A stretch of DNA of 64,000 nucleotides from Banduia mediterranea (GCF_031846245.1 NZ_JAVRIC010000006.1:1-64000), one strand, 5' to 3'; shown: positions 14,801-20,660, numbered from the stretch's first letter. The notes: generated from the sequence alone by a model not told the origin. Made by a program: numbers and translations.

Positions 14801-15033
14801 GTTTCCGGTTCCCAGGCCTTGAGTTCCTCGTCCGGGAGAGGATCAAAGAAAGCATCGCCCACTTTCCCGGCCAGCCTGCCGGGCCGGCGCTTTCCGTCGG
14901 GTGGCGCCAGCGGCACGAGTCGGGCGTAAGGCTTGCCTGCCTTGGCCAGAATGATCTCTTGCCCGGCATGTGCCTGCTCCAGCAAACGCGAGAACTGCGT
15001 TTTGGCCTGATGGACATTGACGATCACCGCCAT
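14797..15033 (-). CDS. vapB: VapB/Phd-type antitoxin (pair 1)
   Basis: 78 residues, MAVIVNVHQAKTQFSRLLEQAHAGQEIILAKAGKPYARLVPL: the complete Phd/YefM N-terminal DNA-binding fold. A disordered, acidic C-terminus (to 'LPDEELKAWEPET') follows and would wrap the toxin. A GGAGG site precedes the ATG. It should neutralise the adjacent VapC and repress the operon. Confidence 0.92.
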   Translation of the reverse strand: MAVIVNVHQAKTQFSRLLEQAHAGQEIILAKAGKPYARLVPLAPPDGKRRPGRLAGKVGDAFFDPLPDEELKAWEPET

Positions 15034-15110
15034 GGTTGACCTCCGAGCGGACTAAGTCATGGGGCTTGACTATAGCACCGGGTCCGGGCGGTGGCGGCTG
15101 ACAGGGAACT

Positions 15111-15132
15111 GAAAATAAATCCGTCCCCTTTT
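15111..15132 (+). repeat. GTCCCC repeat, plus-oriented copy
   Basis: GAAAATAAATCCGTCCCC followed by TTTTT; first copy of the short repeat that punctuates the island. It lies between vapBC pair 1 and yefM-yoeB. Confidence 0.9.
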
Positions 15133-15168
15133 TCCTTTTTTCTTTTTCCTTTGCTTGACTTGCACTTT

Positions 15169-15186
15169 CGTACGCAAAAGCGTACG
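15169..15186. promoter_or_regulatory. Operator-like palindrome before yefM
   Basis: CGTACGC (15169-15175) and GCGTACG (15180-15186) form a perfect 7-base palindrome around AAAA. It lies just upstream of a TATATT -10-like box (15188-15193) and 29 bases before the yefM ATG. A YefM-YoeB autoregulatory operator is the natural reading. Confidence 0.65.
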
Positions 15187-15214
15187 TTATATTCTGAATT
15201 CTTGGGAGCTTGAG

Positions 15215-15457
15215 ATGAGCACGCTTACCGCCAGCGAAGCCCGTGCGAACCTCTACCGGCTGATCGACGAAGCAGCCGTTTCGCATGAGCCGGTCCACAT
15301 CACGGGCAAGCGCAACAATGCCGTGCTGCTGTCCGAATCGGATTGGAAGGCGGTTCAGGAAACCCTATATCTGCTCGGCGTCCCCGGTATGCGCGAATCC
15401 ATTCAGGAAGGAATGGCGACACCCCTCGATGAATGTGATCGAGAGTTGGACTGGTGA
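15215..15457 (+). CDS. yefM: YefM-type antitoxin
   Basis: 80 residues from the ATG at 15215. The frame extends back to 15155, but that part overlaps the operator. 'TASEARANLYRLIDEAAVSHEPVHITGKRNNAVLLSESDWKAVQETLYLL' is the standard YefM/Phd fold (1-60), followed by an acidic toxin-binding tail. It binds YoeB and represses the promoter. The toxin gene overlaps its end. Confidence 0.95.
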   Translation: MSTLTASEARANLYRLIDEAAVSHEPVHITGKRNNAVLLSESDWKAVQETLYLLGVPGMRESIQEGMATPLDECDRELDW

Positions 15458-15717
15458 CGTGGCAGCTGGCCTACACCAAGCAGGCCAGGAAGGACGCCAG
15501 GAAGCTCACCTCTTCCGGGCTCAAGCAGAAAGCCCGGGGGCTGCTCGACATCCTTGCCGAGGACCCGTTCAGGAATCCGCCCAGCTACGAGCAGCTCGTG
15601 GGTGATCTGTCGGGCACCTACTCGCGGCGCATCAACATTCAGCATCGTCTCGTCTACCAAGTCCTTGAAGAGGAGGGGGGCGTGAAGGTGCTGAGAATGT
15701 GGACGCACTACGAATGA
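15454..15717 (+). CDS. yoeB: YoeB-type toxin (Txe/YoeB family mRNA interferase)
   Basis: 87 residues from a GTG at 15454 that overlaps the yefM stop. 'AYTKQARKDARKLTSSGLKQKARGLLDILAEDPFRNPPSYEQLVGDLSGTYSRRINIQHRLVYQV' and the C-terminal 'VLRMWTHYE' give the full family pattern, including the catalytic Glu/Arg/His/Tyr set (Arg-Leu-Val-Tyr strand and terminal His-Tyr). It should cleave mRNA on the ribosome. Confidence 0.95.
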   Translation: MTWQLAYTKQARKDARKLTSSGLKQKARGLLDILAEDPFRNPPSYEQLVGDLSGTYSRRINIQHRLVYQVLEEEGGVKVLRMWTHYE

Positions 15718-15749
15718 CCGGCATCAAGCGCAAGGAACAAGACCTGACC

Positions 15750-15785
15750 CCGTAGGTTATGACCCCCGTAGGTTATGTAGGCTAA
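15750..15785. repeat. Short tandem CCGTAGGTTATG repeat
   Basis: CCGTAGGTTATG occurs at 15750-15761 and again, preceded by extra C residues, at 15767-15778, followed by TAGGCTAAC. It lies between the yoeB stop and the first coiled-coil gene. It differs from the GTCCCC repeat and may be a second punctuating element of the island. Confidence 0.6.
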
Positions 15786-16012
15786 CCGACCGTTTCCGTT
15801 CGACTTTTCAAGACGCGGACATCAGCCTGAACCTGGTCGATACGGCCGGAGAGCGCCGCGTAGTCAGTGTGGAGTTCGCCTACTGTGGCCTCCACGCGCC
15901 CGAGACGGTGCTCGACGTTGGTAAAACCCTGCAGCATCTCTTTCTTGAGATCAGCGATTTCATTGCGCATTGCGCGCAAATGCTCCAGGACGATGTTTGC
16001 TTGATCTGTCAT
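15782..16012 (-). CDS. Small coiled-coil protein A
   Basis: 76 residues: MTDQANIVLEHLRAMRNEIADLKKEMLQGFTNVEHRLGRVEATVGELHTDYAALSGRIDQVQADVRVLKS. It is a continuous heptad pattern from residue 8 to 72, so almost the whole protein is coiled coil. It is clearly related to the protein at 16132-16341 (both begin with '..NLVLEHLR.IR'-like sequence). The function is unknown. Its placement among toxin-antitoxin pairs suggests either a cargo gene or an antitoxin-like partner. Confidence 0.7.
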   Translation of the reverse strand: MTDQANIVLEHLRAMRNEIADLKKEMLQGFTNVEHRLGRVEATVGELHTDYAALSGRIDQVQADVRVLKSRTETVG

Positions 16013-16100
16013 CGGAAGGACTCATTCGCTTCGAGTATAGGCCAACACCCGTTCAGGTGTCTCAAGCCTCATTCGGCATGGTCCCGGAGCGGGGAGGCGT

Positions 16101-16118
16101 GAAAATAAATCTGTCCCC
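16101..16118 (+). repeat. GTCCCC repeat, plus-oriented copy
   Basis: GAAAATAAATCTGTCCCC, followed by a second GTCCCC and ATTTTT; between the two coiled-coil genes. Confidence 0.9.
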
Positions 16119-16131
16119 GTCCCCATTTTTC

Positions 16132-16341
16132 CTACTCAGTATCGACCAGGTCCAGCCGACGCTCAATGCGCTCGACGCGCTCGTCGATACGATCGATTCG
16201 GCGACTCATAGAGGCGTACTGCTCTTCGAGATGCCCAACCCGTACGCGCAACTCCGACACCGTCGCATCCGTCCGGTCCACAACCGAACGAATGTACCTG
16301 AGGTGTTCCAGCACCAAGTTTGGTGTTTCGACCTTGCTCAT
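16132..16341 (-). CDS. Small coiled-coil protein B (paralogue of A)
   Basis: 69 residues: MSKVETPNLVLEHLRYIRSVVDRTDATVSELRVRVGHLEEQYASMSRRIDRIDERVERIERRLDLVDTE. Residues 9-66 form one coiled coil. It shares the N-terminal 'LVLEHLR.IR' motif and overall design with protein A. The first part of this gene and its upstream region are duplicated exactly at 18698-18862. The function is unknown. Confidence 0.7.
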   Translation of the reverse strand: MSKVETPNLVLEHLRYIRSVVDRTDATVSELRVRVGHLEEQYASMSRRIDRIDERVERIERRLDLVDTE

Positions 16342-16453
16342 GTTGAAATCCTAGCAGATGCCACTCGGCGACGTGGCATCAGGCTGGCGCGCCCAGACAC
16401 TGATTGATACAGAAAAAAGAAAGGCCGCACGCGGCGGCCTTTCCAGATGTTGC
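16289..16453. repeat. 165-bp direct repeat, copy 1
   Basis: This is identical, base for base as far as I can compare, to 18698-18862. It covers the first 17 codons of coiled-coil gene B, its leader and the hairpin at 16420-16442. The second copy has a GTCCCC repeat on each side. Confidence 0.92.
16420..16442. terminator. Hairpin with A/T flanks, likely bidirectional terminator
   Basis: AAAGGCCGC (16420-16428) pairs with GCGGCCTTT (16434-16442). An A-rich run precedes and a short T run ends it. It lies between the divergently placed coiled-coil gene B promoter and the DUF2283 gene. An identical hairpin is in the second 165-bp copy (18829-18851). Confidence 0.6.
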
Positions 16454-16474
16454 GGTGTTGCGGGGGAATCGGGG

Positions 16475-16489
16475 TCTGTCCCCTTTTCC
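16475..16489 (+). repeat. GTCCCC repeat, partial copy
   Basis: TCTGTCCCCTTTTCC: only the right part of the repeat remains. It lies next to the 3' end of the DUF2283 gene. Confidence 0.7.
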
Positions 16490-16501
16490 TTCTTTTCCTT
16501 T

Positions 16502-16690
16502 CTATGCAGCGACCCTTTCAAGCGGCAGGCTGCCGTTTGCGCGGGCACCCAACACGACCACTTCCACCACCGTGCCGTCCGCCGCAAAGCTGATATGGGT
16601 ATTCCAGTCTTGGGAGACCTCGCGAACGATGGGCTTGTCCGTCATATGCAGGACGAGAATATCGTCGTCCTCATGATAGGTGATCTTCAT
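16502..16690 (-). CDS. DUF2283 protein, probable antitoxin
   Basis: 62 residues, MKITYHEDDDILVLHMTDKPIVREVSQDWNTHISFAADGTVVEVVVLGA: the complete DUF2283 beta-rich fold ('Y...D.L.I......V.E......V....DG.VV.IEIL.A'). DUF2283 genes often follow DUF4258 genes as putative toxin-antitoxin pairs. Here the DUF4258 partner is truncated (16695-16877), so this antitoxin may be orphaned. Confidence 0.85.
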   Translation of the reverse strand: MKITYHEDDDILVLHMTDKPIVREVSQDWNTHISFAADGTVVEVVVLGARANGSLPLERVAA

Positions 16691-16694
16691 GAAT

Positions 16695-16877
16695 TCACTC
16701 CGCTTGAAAACGGTGCATCACAGTCTTGATGACCAGAGCGTCCTGGATTGCCGCCGCAGCGCACAATTGATTGTCTTCGCGCCCATGGTAATGCCGGAAC
16801 AGCCAGAGGTGGCTATCGTCCTTGTAGCGCGCAATCCCGGTTTCGATCAAATCGAGAAGCAGCGCTTCGTTCGTCCA
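16695..16877 (-). pseudogene. DUF4258-like toxin, N-terminus lost to a repeat
   Basis: The remaining sequence (NEALLLDLIETGIARYKDDSHLWLFRHYHGREDNQL..., ending ALVIKTVMHRF) fits the second half of DUF4258 proteins. Upstream of 16877 the frame runs straight into a GTCCCC repeat (16878-16900) and low-complexity sequence. The open frame to an ATG at 17000 is therefore artificial (its 'GDRFIF' is the repeat). The start and first helix of the toxin are gone. The loss probably inactivates it while leaving the DUF2283 gene intact. Confidence 0.6.
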
Positions 16878-16900
16878 GAAAATAAATCTGTCCCCTTTTC
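16878..16900 (+). repeat. GTCCCC repeat at the breakpoint of the DUF4258 gene
   Basis: GAAAATAAATCTGTCCCC followed by TTTTC. It replaces the 5' end of the DUF4258 gene on the opposite strand. Confidence 0.92.
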
Positions 16901-16991
16901 TGTCTTTTCTGTCCTTGCCGGTCTCCCGGCGCACCCCCATCGATTTGATTGATTTGTGATTTGAGTTGCGACCCCCAGGGTTCGCACGTAT

Positions 16992-17003
16992 TGTGTGCAC
17001 ACA
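16992..17003. promoter_or_regulatory. Operator-like palindrome before vapBC pair 2
   Basis: TGTGTGCACACA is a perfect 12-base palindrome 37 bases before the vapB start. It is a good candidate for the autoregulatory VapBC binding site. Confidence 0.6.
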
Positions 17004-17039
17004 TAATCCGCGCTTGGTACCTGCATCCCGGAGCAGACG

Positions 17040-17267
17040 ATGAATATCACGTTATCCATTGACGAGCGCATTGCCGAGCAGGCACGCAGAACGGCGCAGA
17101 ACATGGGCAAGAGCCTGAACCAGGTCGTGCGCGACTATCTTGAGCAGTTGGCGGGCATTGAAGCACTTGAGGCGCAGGTGCAGGCCTTCGAGCGTTCCGC
17201 CCAACAGACACCCGGCCGACTCGACGGCTGGCGCTTTGACCGCGAGGACGCCAACGCCCGTGCGTAG
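17040..17267 (+). CDS. vapB: VapB-type antitoxin (pair 2)
   Basis: 75 residues. 'MNITLSIDERIAEQARRTAQNMGKSLNQVVRDYLEQLAG' is a ribbon-helix-helix DNA-binding domain (1-40) of the type seen in MazE/VapB-like antitoxins. An acidic C-terminus follows with 'GWRFDREDANAR', the motif that typically docks into the PIN toxin. The toxin start lies within the last codons. A palindrome upstream is the likely operator. Confidence 0.88.
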   Translation: MNITLSIDERIAEQARRTAQNMGKSLNQVVRDYLEQLAGIEALEAQVQAFERSAQQTPGRLDGWRFDREDANARA

Positions 17268-17670
17268 CTTCATCGACACCAACGTCCTGGTTTACGCGGA
17301 CGCAGGCGACGAGCCGGCCAAACAGCAGCGCGCACTGAGCCTGATTGCAGCGGCTCGTTTGAGCGGCCAGGGCGTGGTGTCCACCCAAGTGTTGCAGGAG
17401 TTCGCGAACGTGGCACTGCGCAAGCTGCGCCTGCCGCCCGGACTGGTAAGAGAGCGCCTGCGGTTTTACGCCGGGTTTGAAGTGGTACCCGTCACCGCAG
17501 AACTGATCGAAGCGGCGGTAGACCTGCATGTCTCGCATCAACTGGCTTACTACGACGCGCTGATCCTGTGCGCCGCGATTGCCGCTGGCTGTGGGCAGCT
17601 ATGGAGCGAGGATATGCAGGACGGATTGCGTCTCCGGGGCTTGCAGATCGCCAATCCGTTTGCCTCGTGA
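17260..17670 (+). CDS. vapC: VapC toxin, PIN domain (pair 2)
   Basis: 136 residues from a GTG at 17260 that overlaps the antitoxin stop; the longer frame from 17140 is antitoxin shadow. PIN acidic residues are visible: Asp5 (SFIDTNVLVYADAG), Glu45 (STQVLQEFANVAL), Asp98 (LAYYDALILCAA) and the 'LWSEDMQDG' end. It is a ribonuclease toxin, neutralised by the adjacent antitoxin. Confidence 0.92.
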   Translation: MRSFIDTNVLVYADAGDEPAKQQRALSLIAAARLSGQGVVSTQVLQEFANVALRKLRLPPGLVRERLRFYAGFEVVPVTAELIEAAVDLHVSHQLAYYDALILCAAIAAGCGQLWSEDMQDGLRLRGLQIANPFAS

Positions 17671-17849
17671 AGTAGAAGGAGGCGGCCTTTGCTCGTGCAA
17701 TTGCTGCAATTGCAAATCCCTGCCTTCGGACTCAATTGCCTGAATCAAAATCAAATCAATAGCGTCAGACGATTGATTTTCTCATTGATTTTTTGATTTT
17801 AGACAAGTGGCGAGCTGACTGATCTTGACGGCTCAGCCTCCGCAGAACA
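17671..17849. other. AT-rich intergenic gap
   Basis: There is no gene here. The interval 17745-17805 is unusually AT-rich, with several GATTGATTTT / AATCAAAATC repeats in both orientations, unlike the GC-rich surroundings. It may be a transferred or regulatory piece between two vapBC pairs. Confidence 0.5.
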
Positions 17850-17850
17850 T

Positions 17851-17868
17851 TATGGCCACATGGTCATA
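17851..17868. promoter_or_regulatory. Imperfect palindrome before vapBC pair 3
   Basis: TATGGCCA (17851-17858) and TGGTCATA (17861-17868) match as an inverted repeat with one mismatch, 15 bases before the antitoxin ATG. It is a possible operator. Confidence 0.45.
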
Positions 17869-17882
17869 TTAGCGTCCGCATC

Positions 17883-18116
17883 ATGAAAAACATCTCCGTA
17901 GTCGAAGCCAAATCACGCTTCTCGGCCTTGCTGGCCGAAGTCGAGGCCGGGGAGGAAATCGCCGTCACCCGCCATGGCAAGGTCGTTGCCCGGCTGGTGC
18001 CCGACCGGCCGCGCATGGCCGCCGAAGCCTTTCGGGAATTCTGGCAGGCCGGCGACATCGATCTGCAGGCGCCGGCTGACACGCCCGCCGAGAGCGTGGT
18101 ACCGCTGGACGACTGA
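17883..18116 (+). CDS. vapB: VapB/Phd-type antitoxin (pair 3)
   Basis: 77 residues: MKNISVVEAKSRFSALLAEVEAGEEIAVTRHGKVVARLVPDRPR. A full Phd/YefM DNA-binding fold (1-45) precedes a toxin-binding tail. It is three bases from its toxin gene. Compared with pair 1, it shares the fold but not close sequence, so the two pairs are independent acquisitions rather than recent duplicates. Confidence 0.92.
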   Translation: MKNISVVEAKSRFSALLAEVEAGEEIAVTRHGKVVARLVPDRPRMAAEAFREFWQAGDIDLQAPADTPAESVVPLDD

Positions 18117-18119
18117 ACC

Positions 18120-18545
18120 ATGGCGGCTCTTTATCTGCTGGATACCAGCATCGTCATTGCGGCCATGAAAGGAATCCCGCCGGTTCGGCACCGTTTGGAA
18201 TCGCTGCCGCTGGAAAGCCTGCGGCTGTCTGCAATCGTTCTGGGCGAGCTGGCGTTCGGTGCGGAGAAAAGCGCACACGGCGAACGCAATCGCAGCCGCC
18301 CGGCAGAGCTTGCAGGACGCCTGCCCCTGGTGGGCATCGATCATGAAACCATCCGCCACTATGCGGAAGTGCGCGCCAGCCTGGAGCGGCTGGGCACCCC
18401 CATCGGTGCCAACGACACCTGGATTGCCGCCCAGGCGCTCGCCACGGGCGCCGTGCTGGTCACCGACAACGAGCGCGAGTTTCGCCGCATCAAGGCATTG
18501 CAACTGGAGAACTGGCTGGAGCGGGGGCCAGCAGCATCCGGCTAG
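18120..18545 (+). CDS. vapC: VapC toxin, PIN domain (pair 3)
   Basis: 141 residues, MAALYLLDTSIVIAAMKG. Asp8, Glu45 (AIVLGELAFGA), Asp99-type residue in 'IGANDTWIAAQALATGAVLVTDNEREFRRI' and the final Asp/Glu pair give the complete FitB/VapC PIN active site. It belongs to the VapC group that often cleaves initiator tRNA in enterobacteria; the substrate here is unknown. Confidence 0.93.
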   Translation: MAALYLLDTSIVIAAMKGIPPVRHRLESLPLESLRLSAIVLGELAFGAEKSAHGERNRSRPAELAGRLPLVGIDHETIRHYAEVRASLERLGTPIGANDTWIAAQALATGAVLVTDNEREFRRIKALQLENWLERGPAASG

Positions 18546-18582
18546 CCGATCTAAAAAATCAATAAAATCAATAGGGTCATTG

Positions 18583-18694
18583 CGCCAGGCAAGCCTGGAA
18601 GGGAGGGAAGCTGAGGAATGAATCTGAAGCGGAAATCTCTTGATGGAATTCAGGTGGGTGGAAGTCCCGACTGAAAATAAATCTGTCCCCTTTT
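18583..18694 (+). repeat. 112-bp direct repeat, copy 1, ending in a GTCCCC repeat
   Basis: It begins CGCCAGGCAAGCCTGGAAGG with a CCAGGC/GCCTGG stem, includes AATCTGAAGCGGAAATCTC and GGTGGAAGTCCCGACTG, and ends with GAAAATAAATCTGTCCCC and a T tract. Copy 2 at 18941-19052 differs at only a few bases. It has an RNA-like, stem-forming appearance. Confidence 0.88.
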
Positions 18695-18697
18695 CTT

Positions 18698-18862
18698 CGA
18701 ATGTACCTGAGGTGTTCCAGCACCAAGTTTGGTGTTTCGACCTTGCTCATGTTGAAATCCTAGCAGATGCCACTCGGCGACGTGGCATCAGGCTGGCGCG
18801 CCCAGACACTGATTGATACAGAAAAAAGAAAGGCCGCACGCGGCGGCCTTTCCAGATGTTGC
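18698..18862. repeat. 165-bp direct repeat, copy 2
   Basis: An exact duplicate of 16289-16453, containing the broken start of coiled-coil gene B on the minus strand without the rest of the gene. Confidence 0.92.
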
Positions 18863-18887
18863 ATGTTGCGGGGAAATTTTCGGGTTT

Positions 18888-18910
18888 AAATAAATCTGTC
18901 CCCTTTTTTC
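18888..18910 (+). repeat. GTCCCC repeat followed by a second GTCCCC unit
   Basis: AAATAAATCTGTCCCC with six T, then CCCGTCCCC with six T (to 18926): a local doubling of the right half. Confidence 0.85.
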
Positions 18911-18940
18911 CCGTCCCCTTTTTTCCCTTTTTCTTTTCAC

Positions 18941-19052
18941 GCCAGGCAAGCCTGGAAGGGAGGGAAGCTGAGGAAGGAATCTGAAGCGGAAATCTCTTGA
19001 TGGAATTCAGGAGGGTGGAAGTCCCGACTGAAAATAAATCTGTCCCCTTTTT
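18941..19052 (+). repeat. 112-bp direct repeat, copy 2
   Basis: The same unit as 18583-18694, with single-base differences (for example GGAAGGAATC against GGAATGAATC). It ends in a GTCCCC repeat at 19030-19052. Confidence 0.88.
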
Positions 19053-19061
19053 CCTTCGACT

Positions 19062-19128
19062 GAAAATAAATCTGTCCCCTTTTTCCTTGGGTGGAAGTCC
19101 CGACTGAAAATAAATCTGTCCCCTTTTT
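19062..19128 (+). repeat. Two further GTCCCC repeats
   Basis: GAAAATAAATCTGTCCCC with T tract at 19062-19084 and again at 19106-19128. The second carries the GGTGGAAGTCCCGACT end of the 112-bp unit. Confidence 0.9.
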
Positions 19129-19145
19129 CTCGGTCCTTTTGAAGA

Positions 19146-19180
19146 CTAGCGTAACCCGGATTTCATCCGGGTTACGCTAG
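19146..19180 (-). terminator. Strong hairpin behind pilA
   Basis: CTAGCGTAACCCGGAT (19146-19161) and ATCCGGGTTACGCTAG (19165-19180) are perfectly complementary across a three-base loop, 12 bases after the pilA stop. No long U run follows on the minus strand. It probably terminates or stabilises the pilA mRNA. Confidence 0.75.
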
Positions 19181-19192
19181 CTGCGCTGGCTG

Positions 19193-19648
19193 TTACGGCA
19201 CTGCCGCAAAAGTTACGCTCGTTCTGCAGTTAGATGGTAAGTACTTGAAGTCAGCAGTCACAGCCGTAGTGCCGCAAGTCCAGGTAACTGTGTTATCAGA
19301 ATTCTTGGTTCCGGTTAGCACGACGTACTTAGTGTCGACGCCGGTACTGGTGTTCTGAATTTCGGCGCCAATTTGGCACGCTGCGTCGACGGATAAACTT
19401 TTAACATACTTGGCATTGGCCGGTGAGTTGACCCCAGAAACAGATGTGGTGGCGGGGCAGCTTCCGTTGGTCGCGACGTATTCCGCCACCGAGCCTTTCG
19501 CTGCGTCCAATTGCGTCATAGCTTCCGACAGCTTGGACCGCGCGATGTAGTCCTGGTACGCCGGCAATGCGATCGCCGCCAAAATGCCAATGATCGCCAC
19601 AACGATCATCAGTTCGATAAGGGTAAAGCCCTGTTGCTGAGTCTTCAT
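19193..19648 (-). CDS. pilA: Type IV major pilin PilA
   Basis: 151 residues from the ATG at 19648, the only start giving a short leader: [43 protein letters not shown]. PilD cleaves after Gly7, and Phe8 becomes the methylated N-terminus. The hydrophobic helix spans 8-33. The C-terminal part carries four Cys, and two pairs could form disulfide loops (last Cys at about 143). pilA is normally beside pilBCD. Here it lies 5.3 kb from pilB, surrounded by toxin-antitoxin genes. A sigma-54 promoter is upstream. Confidence 0.95.
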   Translation of the reverse strand: MKTQQQGFTLIELMIVVAIIGILAAIALPAYQDYIARSKLSEAMTQLDAAKGSVAEYVATNGSCPATTSVSGVNSPANAKYVKSLSVDAACQIGAEIQNTSTGVDTKYVVLTGTKNSDNTVTWTCGTTAVTADFKYLPSNCRTSVTFAAVP

Positions 19649-19703
19649 TGAGTCTCTCCCGAAGTTTGGTTGAAGCGGTTTGAAATCCGCTGGGAGAGAG
19701 TGC

Positions 19704-19719
19704 AGCAAGCCTCGTACCA
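19704..19719 (-). promoter_or_regulatory. Sigma-54 promoter of pilA
   Basis: On the minus strand TGGTACGAGGCTTGCT matches the RpoN consensus TGGCACG-N4-TTGCW with one mismatch. It stands 55 bases before the pilA ATG. Pilin genes in Pseudomonas and relatives are transcribed by RpoN with PilS-PilR. Confidence 0.85.
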
Positions 19720-19826
19720 CTGTAGGCGGTAATGAAATCAGTTGCTTGCGTTATTCTTGAGTCGGCGTCGGTAGCCGGGAATTCTGCTTTTTTCAGTTTG
19801 TGACAATTCGTGTCAGTTGGTGAGTT

Positions 19827-19849
19827 AAAAAGGGGACAGATTTATTTTC
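19827..19849 (-). repeat. GTCCCC repeat, first minus-oriented copy
   Basis: AAAAAGGGGACAGATTTATTTTC; here the repeat is the leader of a REP-associated transposase remnant. All copies left of pilA are plus-oriented; this and those to the right are minus-oriented. Confidence 0.92.
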
Positions 19850-19900
19850 TGGACCTGAACGCCTGGACTTCCGTCCAGACAGCGCAGGTCAGGAGGCGAC

Positions 19901-19990
19901 ATGCCGCGAATGGGCCGGGTGGTCGTCGAGGGCTATCGGCATCACGTCGTCCGGCGGGGGCACAACCGGCAGGTGGTGTTCGTGCCCCCG
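19901..19990 (+). pseudogene. REP-associated transposase, 5' fragment
   Basis: MPRMGRVVVEGYRHHVVRRG and the next dozen residues are nearly identical to the start of the intact transposase at 22613, including the HUH-type approach (H-H-V-V-R-G-H-N-R) and the same leader with its GTCCCC repeat. Homology stops at about 19988, after 'QVVF'. The frame then runs on into the higB region and ends at 20068. Confidence 0.88.
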
Positions 19991-20033
19991 GCCTTTGAGC
20001 GCACGCGTCAAGACGCAGGTGTAGCCGTGTTGG

Positions 20034-20056
20034 CGTACTACGCTCTCCGTAGTACG
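20034..20056. promoter_or_regulatory. Operator-like palindrome before higBA
   Basis: CGTACTAC (20034-20041) and GTAGTACG (20049-20056) form a perfect 8-base inverted repeat with a 7-base spacer, ending 8 bases before the higB start. It is a likely HigA binding site. Confidence 0.65.
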
Positions 20057-20064
20057 CTCTTGGC

Positions 20065-20343
20065 GTGATCAAGTCCTGGGCGAACTCCGCAACCCGCAAG
20101 TTCGCCGAGCAAGGCAAATCGAAATTTTCGGGCCTGGACGAGAACGCGGCGATCGAATTACTGGCCGCACTCGAAGCGGCCGAAGCGCTGAGCAATCTCA
20201 GCCCATTGAAGTCGGTCGGCTTGCATAAGCTCACAGGAGATCGCAAAAACCAATGGGCCATGACGATCAACGGCCCCTGGCGGATTTGTTTTCGCTTCGA
20301 AGACGGGCATGCCTGGGATGTCGAGATCGTTGACTATCACTGA
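20065..20343 (+). CDS. higB: HigB toxin (RelE superfamily)
   Basis: 92 residues from a GTG at 20065. 'FSGLDENAAIELLAALEAAEALSNLSPLKSVGLHKLTGDRKNQWAMTINGPWRICFRFEDGHAWDVEIVDYH' is the plasmid-maintenance killer pattern, with the basic 'WRICFRF' strand and the terminal 'VEIVDYH'. It is a ribosome-dependent mRNA interferase. The pair sits between the two halves of a broken transposase. Confidence 0.95.
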   Translation: MIKSWANSATRKFAEQGKSKFSGLDENAAIELLAALEAAEALSNLSPLKSVGLHKLTGDRKNQWAMTINGPWRICFRFEDGHAWDVEIVDYH

Positions 20344-20351
20344 GGAATCCA

Positions 20352-20642
20352 ATGATCGCCGTACACCCTGGCCGCATTCTCAAGCGTGAACTGGCCGCAC
20401 GCGAACTATCCGCCAACCGTCTGGCTTTGGCACTGCATCTGCCATCCGGGCGGATCACTGAAATCCTCGGAGGCAAGCGGGGCATCTCACCGGATACAGC
20501 GCTACGCCTAGGCCGCTACTTCGGCAACGACCCTCGATTCTGGCTCAATTTGCAGACCAGCTATGAACTCGCAGAGGAGGTGCGGCGCAACGGCAAGCGC
20601 GTCGAAATGGAAGTAACTCCCGCAGAGAATCTTGCGGCATAG
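20352..20642 (+). CDS. higA: HigA antitoxin
   Basis: 96 residues: MIAVHPGRILKRELAARELSANRLALALHLPSGRITEILGGKRGISPDTALRLGRYFGNDPRFWLNLQTSYELA. The complete HigA helix-turn-helix (about 10-65) includes the typical 'DPRFWLNLQ..YEL' motif. It neutralises HigB and represses the operon. It starts 8 bases after the toxin. Confidence 0.96.
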   Translation: MIAVHPGRILKRELAARELSANRLALALHLPSGRITEILGGKRGISPDTALRLGRYFGNDPRFWLNLQTSYELAEEVRRNGKRVEMEVTPAENLAA

Positions 20643-20660
20643 GTCAAAAGCAGTCCGTCC

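Larger units (their letters stand above)
18546..19145. other. 600-bp gene-free repeat block
   Basis: No coding sequence is visible. The block contains two 112-bp direct repeats (18583-18694 and 18941-19052), the second copy of the 165-bp repeat (18698-18862), five GTCCCC repeats and a third partial copy of the 112-bp unit's end (19089-19130). It lies between vapBC pair 3 and pilA and looks like accumulated insertions of the same family. Confidence 0.85.

Noticed and set aside
18583-19052. Group II intron
   Set aside because: The body looks RNA-like, but I see no domain V, no intron-encoded protein and no clear boundaries, so I only report a structured repeat.
15111-19130. CRISPR array
   Set aside because: The GTCCCC repeats are unevenly spaced, separated by whole genes or duplicated blocks, and there are no cas genes.
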